Part shown: piece by piece, positions 60,539 to 64,000 of the stretch
Position numbering within the stretch: the first letter of the stretch is position 1
How the letters are laid out: every line of letters starts with the position of its first letter
From: Megasphaera_A sueciensis
GTDB lineage: Bacteria > Bacillota > Negativicutes > Veillonellales > Megasphaeraceae
Assembly (NCBI RefSeq): GCF_050219315.1
Contig: NZ_CP116939.1
Location: 1,426,001 to 1,490,000 of the forward strand
Direction: 5' to 3'
Length of the DNA stretch: 64,000 nucleotides
Position numbers and translations under genes: made by a program
Notes under the pieces: generated by a model
Told to the model about the DNA's origin: nothing
The model's input: only the letters and a program-made list of their open reading frames with translations
Database searches by the model: none

Positions 60539-61779
60539 CTTGACTGCTCCCCTCCGGCAGCGCTTATGCCGGCTACATATCCGGTTGAAAAAGCTGCCTG
60601 AAGATTATATCCGCCCGTATAAGCGTCGATATCAATGACTTCCCCAGCAAAATAAAGATGCGGAACTAACTTTGATTCCATTGTTTTAGGATTAATTTCC
60701 TTGATACTGATTCCTCCTGATGTAACAATAGCTTCTGACAAAGGCCTTGTCCCCGTCAGCGTTAGTTTCAGTGCTTGCATCGTATCCACAATATCTTGAC
60801 GCTGCATTTTTGATATCTGATTAATCGGCAGATGTCCATCAACTCCGGCTTGATCAAGCACCACCGGAATTAATCGCTGCGGCAATAAATCTTTCATACC
60901 ATTTTCAACTTGTTTGCGAATATATTTTTGAAAATCACGTTGTATCCGTCCATCAAGAACTTCCTTCGTCAAGGCTGGTTTTAGATTAATTTGCATTTGC
61001 AACGGATAGATACATCTTTTTTTACGTAAAATAGCGCTGCTTAACATCAAGACGGCAGGTCCTGATACGCCAAAATGCGTAAAAAGCATTTCGCCGAACT
61101 GAACCGCTTCTTTTTTTCCATGTTTCCATATAGAAATTTCTACATTGCGCAAAGATAATCCGGAAAGTTCGTGAGCCCAGTTTTCCTGGGTAGTAAATGG
61201 AATTAACGCAGGTTTAAGATCCATTACAGTATGTCCTAAAGACTGTGCAAATCTATATCCATCACCGGTTGAACCCGTTACGGGATAAGACATTCCTCCG
61301 GTCGTAATAACACAGGCAGTCCCTTTATAACTTTCCCTGCTAGTGGTTACAATTATTTTTTCATCTACGGTCCGAACAGATTTTACTGGTTCATTCAAAT
61401 GTATTTCCACACCCATATGACGCAGTTTATAATAAAAAAGCTTGCGCACCTCAACAGCACTATCCGACTGTGGAAATACACGTCCGCCTCTTTCTTCTTT
61501 CGTTTCCAATCCCCACTCGTGAAGCTTATCCAATAAATCTTTATTTGTAAACCTTTGGTAAGCACCAAATAAAAACTTTCCATGTCCCGGAGTACGTGCA
61601 ATAAAATCAGACATAGGACAACTATTGGTTAAATTGCATCGTCCTTTTCCGGTAATTCCCATCTTTTTGCCCACAATATCATTTTTTTCAAAAAGGCTTA
61701 CAGCCGCACCGTTCTCTGCCGCTGTTAAAGCCACTAGGATACCGGCTGCACCAGCACCTACGACTAACACTGTATTCAT
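60535..61779 (-). CDS. NAD(P)/FAD-dependent oxidoreductase (HI0933/BaiN-like)
   Basis: A 414-residue flavoprotein. VVGAGAAGILVALTAAENG is the FAD dinucleotide motif, GITGKGRCNLTNSC is diagnostic of the HI0933 family, and VTSGGISIKEINPKTMES, LYFAGEVIDIDAYTGGYNLQ are its C-terminal signatures. The physiological substrate is unknown. ATG 61779 is used rather than an upstream GTG. It precedes cmk with a four-base overlap. Confidence 0.9.
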   Translation of the reverse strand: MNTVLVVGAGAAGILVALTAAENGAAVSLFEKNDIVGKKMGITGKGRCNLTNSCPMSDFIARTPGHGKFLFGAYQRFTNKDLLDKLHEWGLETKEERGGRVFPQSDSAVEVRKLFYYKLRHMGVEIHLNEPVKSVRTVDEKIIVTTSRESYKGTACVITTGGMSYPVTGSTGDGYRFAQSLGHTVMDLKPALIPFTTQENWAHELSGLSLRNVEISIWKHGKKEAVQFGEMLFTHFGVSGPAVLMLSSAILRKKRCIYPLQMQINLKPALTKEVLDGRIQRDFQKYIRKQVENGMKDLLPQRLIPVVLDQAGVDGHLPINQISKMQRQDIVDTMQALKLTLTGTRPLSEAIVTSGGISIKEINPKTMESKLVPHLYFAGEVIDIDAYTGGYNLQAAFSTGYVAGISAAGGEQSR

Positions 61780-61791
61780 AGACACTCCTGA

Positions 61792-62508
61792 TTACTTATA
61801 TTTATATAACTCTGCTACTTCATCCTTCGTCAATGAACGATAGGCACCTCGTTTAACCCCGCTGAGCGTTAAAAATGCATACTGTATGCGCCGCAGATTA
61901 TGAACCTGAAAGCCAAAATATTCAATCATACGGCGTATCTGCCGATTACGGCCTTCATGTATCGTGATATCCAGTGATGTAATGCCGGTTTTATTATCAA
62001 ATCCATTATAAGAAATTATGGCGGGTGAAGTCATTCCATCTATCAGCGGAACTCCTGCAGCCAGTTTTTCCAGTACGGCGTCTGGTACATGTCCTTTTAT
62101 TTTTACTTCATACGTTTTATCTACCATCATACTAGGATGCATTAATATATTAGCTAATTCTCCATCGTTCGTCATGAGCAAAAGGCCTTCTGTATTTTGA
62201 TCTAGCCGGCCAACGGCATAAATTCGTTCTTCTATATTCTTAAAATAATCAAGAACAGTCGGTCGATTTTGCTCGTCACTGGAAGTTGTAATAATCCCCT
62301 TCGGTTTATTAAACAAAAAATATTTTTTCACAACGCTTTCTAAGCGTTTGCCATCGACAAGAATTAGGTCTTTAGCAATATCTACCTTAGTCCCTAATTG
62401 ACGTACAAGTACACCATTTACACGCACGCGCCCATCAAGTATCATTTTTTCAGCTGTTCGTCTTGAAGCAATACCACAAGTACTGATTGCTTTTTGTAAT
62501 CGTTCCAT
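61792..62508 (-). CDS. rluB: Ribosomal large-subunit pseudouridine synthase (RluB/RsuA family)
   Basis: A 238-residue enzyme. An S4 domain (RLQKAISTCGIASRRTAEKM) precedes the catalytic domain with AVGRLDQNTEGLLLMTNDG, which holds the active-site Asp, and TIHEGRNRQIRRMIEYFG. RluB-type rather than RsuA is inferred from its place next to scpB, the usual Firmicute order. Confidence 0.93.
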   Translation of the reverse strand: MERLQKAISTCGIASRRTAEKMILDGRVRVNGVLVRQLGTKVDIAKDLILVDGKRLESVVKKYFLFNKPKGIITTSSDEQNRPTVLDYFKNIEERIYAVGRLDQNTEGLLLMTNDGELANILMHPSMMVDKTYEVKIKGHVPDAVLEKLAAGVPLIDGMTSPAIISYNGFDNKTGITSLDITIHEGRNRQIRRMIEYFGFQVHNLRRIQYAFLTLSGVKRGAYRSLTKDEVAELYKYK

Positions 62509-62533
62509 TTATACCCTCCGCTACTATTTCTTC

Positions 62534-63157
62534 TTATTTATGTAATTCTCCATCACCAGGGATTTCTCCTTCTTTATTCTCTTGATTCTGATTTATCTCC
62601 ACTACAGTGATTTTCTCTTTAACGGGAACTTGTTCAGCCAATTCATCCAAAGAGTTCATTCCCAAACACTCCAAAAAATAAGGAGATGTTCCATAGATAA
62701 TCGGACGACCCGGACTATCTTTGCGCCCTAAGTCAATAATCAAGTCCTGCTGCATCAAAGAGTATATAATTCGTTCTGAAGACACACCCCTTATTTTCTC
62801 AACTTCAGCTCTCGTTACAGGTTGTTTAAATGCAATAACAGCCAACACTTCCAGAGCCATGGGAGAAAGCTGAGAATTTCCGGTACGTACCCACTGTATC
62901 ATGTCATGAAGTTCTGGTTTAGTTACCAACTGATATCCACCAGACACATGAATAAGCATAATCCCCCGATTCTGATCAGATAAAAGTTGCTGCAGCGTCT
63001 CCGCAACAGTTGTAACTTCAGTTTCTGTCCATCCTGTATGTTCACATAAATCAGCAATACTCATAGGTTGTCCGCTTAAAAACAGCAAAGCCTCCATAAT
63101 GGCAGTAGGTTCATGTATTTCTTTTTGAAATAAACCGTAAGGCAATGGTATTCCCAT
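62534..63157 (-). CDS. scpB: Segregation and condensation protein B
   Basis: About 207 residues: tandem winged-helix domains (IMEALLFLSGQPMSIADLCE; LSPMALEVLAVIAFKQPVTRAEVEKIRGVSSE) and a charged tail. ScpB and ScpA bind SMC in the chromosome-organising condensin. The ATG at 63157 follows AAGGAGAGG and makes a 47-base overlap with scpA; ATG 63097, which lacks a ribosome-binding site, would remove the overlap, so the N-terminus is uncertain. Confidence 0.93.
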   Translation of the reverse strand: MGIPLPYGLFQKEIHEPTAIMEALLFLSGQPMSIADLCEHTGWTETEVTTVAETLQQLLSDQNRGIMLIHVSGGYQLVTKPELHDMIQWVRTGNSQLSPMALEVLAVIAFKQPVTRAEVEKIRGVSSERIIYSLMQQDLIIDLGRKDSPGRPIIYGTSPYFLECLGMNSLDELAEQVPVKEKITVVEINQNQENKEGEIPGDGELHK

Positions 63158-63848
63158 CCTCTCCTTCTGATATGGTACAACATTGACCACATTTTAATAA
63201 TTCTAAAACAGCGAGAAAAGTAACAACTAGTTCAACCCGAGAATGACACGTTTGGAATACGGACAATACTTCCACCGCTCCCGATGCATAGCGTAATATA
63301 GAAGCCACTCGCGACATACATTCATCCACACTGTATTCTTCTTGTTGGATGTGAATTTCCGTTTTTTCCTTTTCAGGCAGCGTGTGATATACCATACGAA
63401 ATGCATCAAATAATGTTTTTTTATCAATGTCACCTTTGAACCGCGGTGCATACGGCATCGGTGTATGTGGCCGATCAAGCATATAACTTCTTTTTTCCCA
63501 CATAGACGCCATCACTACAGAAATCTGTTTTACCCGTTTATACTCCACTAATTGTCTCACCAAGACATCCTGTGGATCTTCCTCTTCTTCCTCAACTGGA
63601 TGTCTTGGTTTTGGCAGCAGAAGGCGTGATTTGATCTGTAGCAAAGTAGCAGCCATAACAAAAAATTTACTGGCATAATCCACATCAAATACATCGATTT
63701 GTTCCACATATTCGTTGAATTGATCTGTTATTTTTACAATAGGAATATTGTAAATATCGACTTTATTTTTTTCAATTAAATACAGCAGCAGATCCAAGGG
63801 TCCTTCAAAATCTGACACTTTATATTTATACTCTTCCATAGTTGCCAT
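63111..63848 (-). CDS. scpA: Segregation and condensation protein A
   Basis: A 245-residue kleisin that bridges SMC heads. The N-terminus DFEGPLDLLLYLIEKNKVDI and the VDYASKFFVMAATLLQIKSRLLLP helix are family hallmarks; the C-terminal winged helix is shorter in signal. No ribosome-binding site precedes the start; a strong promoter lies only about ten bases upstream, implying near-leaderless translation from ATG 63848 or 63839. Confidence 0.93.
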   Translation of the reverse strand: MATMEEYKYKVSDFEGPLDLLLYLIEKNKVDIYNIPIVKITDQFNEYVEQIDVFDVDYASKFFVMAATLLQIKSRLLLPKPRHPVEEEEEDPQDVLVRQLVEYKRVKQISVVMASMWEKRSYMLDRPHTPMPYAPRFKGDIDKKTLFDAFRMVYHTLPEKEKTEIHIQQEEYSVDECMSRVASILRYASGAVEVLSVFQTCHSRVELVVTFLAVLELLKCGQCCTISEGEDGNTIALRFISKRNT

Positions 63849-63852
63849 TTTT

Positions 63853-63881
63853 ATTATAAAATAAAAAACAAAAAATTACAA
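63853..63881 (-). promoter_or_regulatory. scpA promoter, almost touching the start codon
   Basis: Minus-strand TTGTAA (63881-63876), 17 bases and TATAAT (63858-63853). The -10 ends only four bases before the first ATG, so the predicted transcription start falls on or within a few bases of the start codon. Confidence 0.65.
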
Positions 63882-63908
63882 AAAAGGTTTGGATATATAA
63901 TCCAAACC
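63881..63908 (-). terminator. Terminator after the tRNA gene
   Basis: AGGTTTGGA and TCCAAACCT are perfect 9-bp arms around TATATAA, followed on the minus strand by TTTTT. It lies between the tRNA gene at the right edge and scpA. Confidence 0.88.
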
Positions 63909-63980
63909 TCTTGGTCATTCGTAATAAAGCCCAATATTTCTAATAAGATACAGACTTCATTACAATGTACTGTTAGGAAA

Positions 63981-64000
63981 TGGTGCCGGGGACCGGAATC
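63981..64000 (-). tRNA. tRNA gene, 3' end only (cut by window edge)
   Basis: The minus-strand sequence GATTCCGGTCCCCGGCACCA contains the 3' part of a T-loop and T-stem, an acceptor 3' half CCCCGGC, discriminator A and an encoded CCA. The anticodon is outside the window; the pattern would fit tRNA-Leu but the isotype cannot be decided. Confidence 0.8.

Noticed and set aside
1..64000. Mobile elements, prophage, CRISPR arrays, toxin-antitoxin or defence systems
   Set aside because: I looked for transposase or integrase motifs, regularly spaced repeats and small paired genes and saw none; the whole window reads as core chromosomal genes.

Overview
The window looks like a chromosomal segment of a Gram-negative-type Firmicute (class Negativicutes, Veillonella/Megasphaera/Dialister-like). 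It is AT-rich and combines Firmicute features (FapR, T-box leader, FabK-type reductase, RNase HIII, ScpAB, IspH-S1 fusion, YitT, Rex) with a full lipopolysaccharide pathway (lpxC, fabZ, lpxA, lpxI, lpxB, msbA, waaA, lpxK, kdsB, kdsA, kdsD, kdsC, an LpxL-type acyltransferase, lptC, lptA, lptB, lptF/G and an O-antigen ligase). The genus is inferred from gene content only. Nearly all genes are on the minus strand; the exceptions are an amino-acid ABC transporter locus (2949-6859) and a transglycosylase (37910-38695).

Layout. 1-2650: a truncated CytX-type transporter behind a promoter, TPP riboswitch and attenuator, then a LysE exporter, an MBL-fold hydrolase and a flavodoxin. 2650-6930: ABC transporter (ATPase, binding lipoprotein, two permeases) plus a second binding lipoprotein behind a terminator. 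6937-15700: fatty-acid operon fapR-plsX-fabH-fabD-fabG-acpP-fabK-fabF-rnc, with a FapR-like operator at its promoter, then a radical-SAM gene. 15740-18700: YdbC-like protein, YitT, YqgF-like, DUF3084. 18873-34725: LPS supercluster. 35045-37723: argG-argH with an ArgR-like box. 37910-45240: transglycosylase, rex with a Rex-like operator, O-antigen ligase, folC, and valS behind a T-box. 45242-53555: nudC, then the packed block trmH-larB-larC2-rnhC-chbG-epimerase-ACT-hom-thrB. 53651-57186: coiled-coil protein, coaD, rsmD, plsY, der. 57263-63848: ispH-rpsA fusion, plsC, cmk, flavoprotein, pseudouridine synthase, scpB, scpA. The right edge cuts the 3' end of a tRNA gene.

The main theme is envelope construction: FapR/PlsX/Fab supply acyl-ACP, LpxA/C/I/B/K with Kds and WaaA make Kdo-lipid A, MsbA flips it, Lpt proteins export it, and PlsX/PlsY/PlsC make phosphatidate. 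I see no prophage, insertion sequence, CRISPR array, toxin-antitoxin or defence island, and no clear novel multigene system. The most useful leads are regulatory: a 14-bp palindrome inside the lpxC promoter, a structured leader before the ABC operon, a near-leaderless scpA, a T-box whose specifier I could not place, and a stand-alone LarC C-terminal domain without LarC1. Start codons were moved from the longest open frame where a ribosome-binding site supported an internal start.
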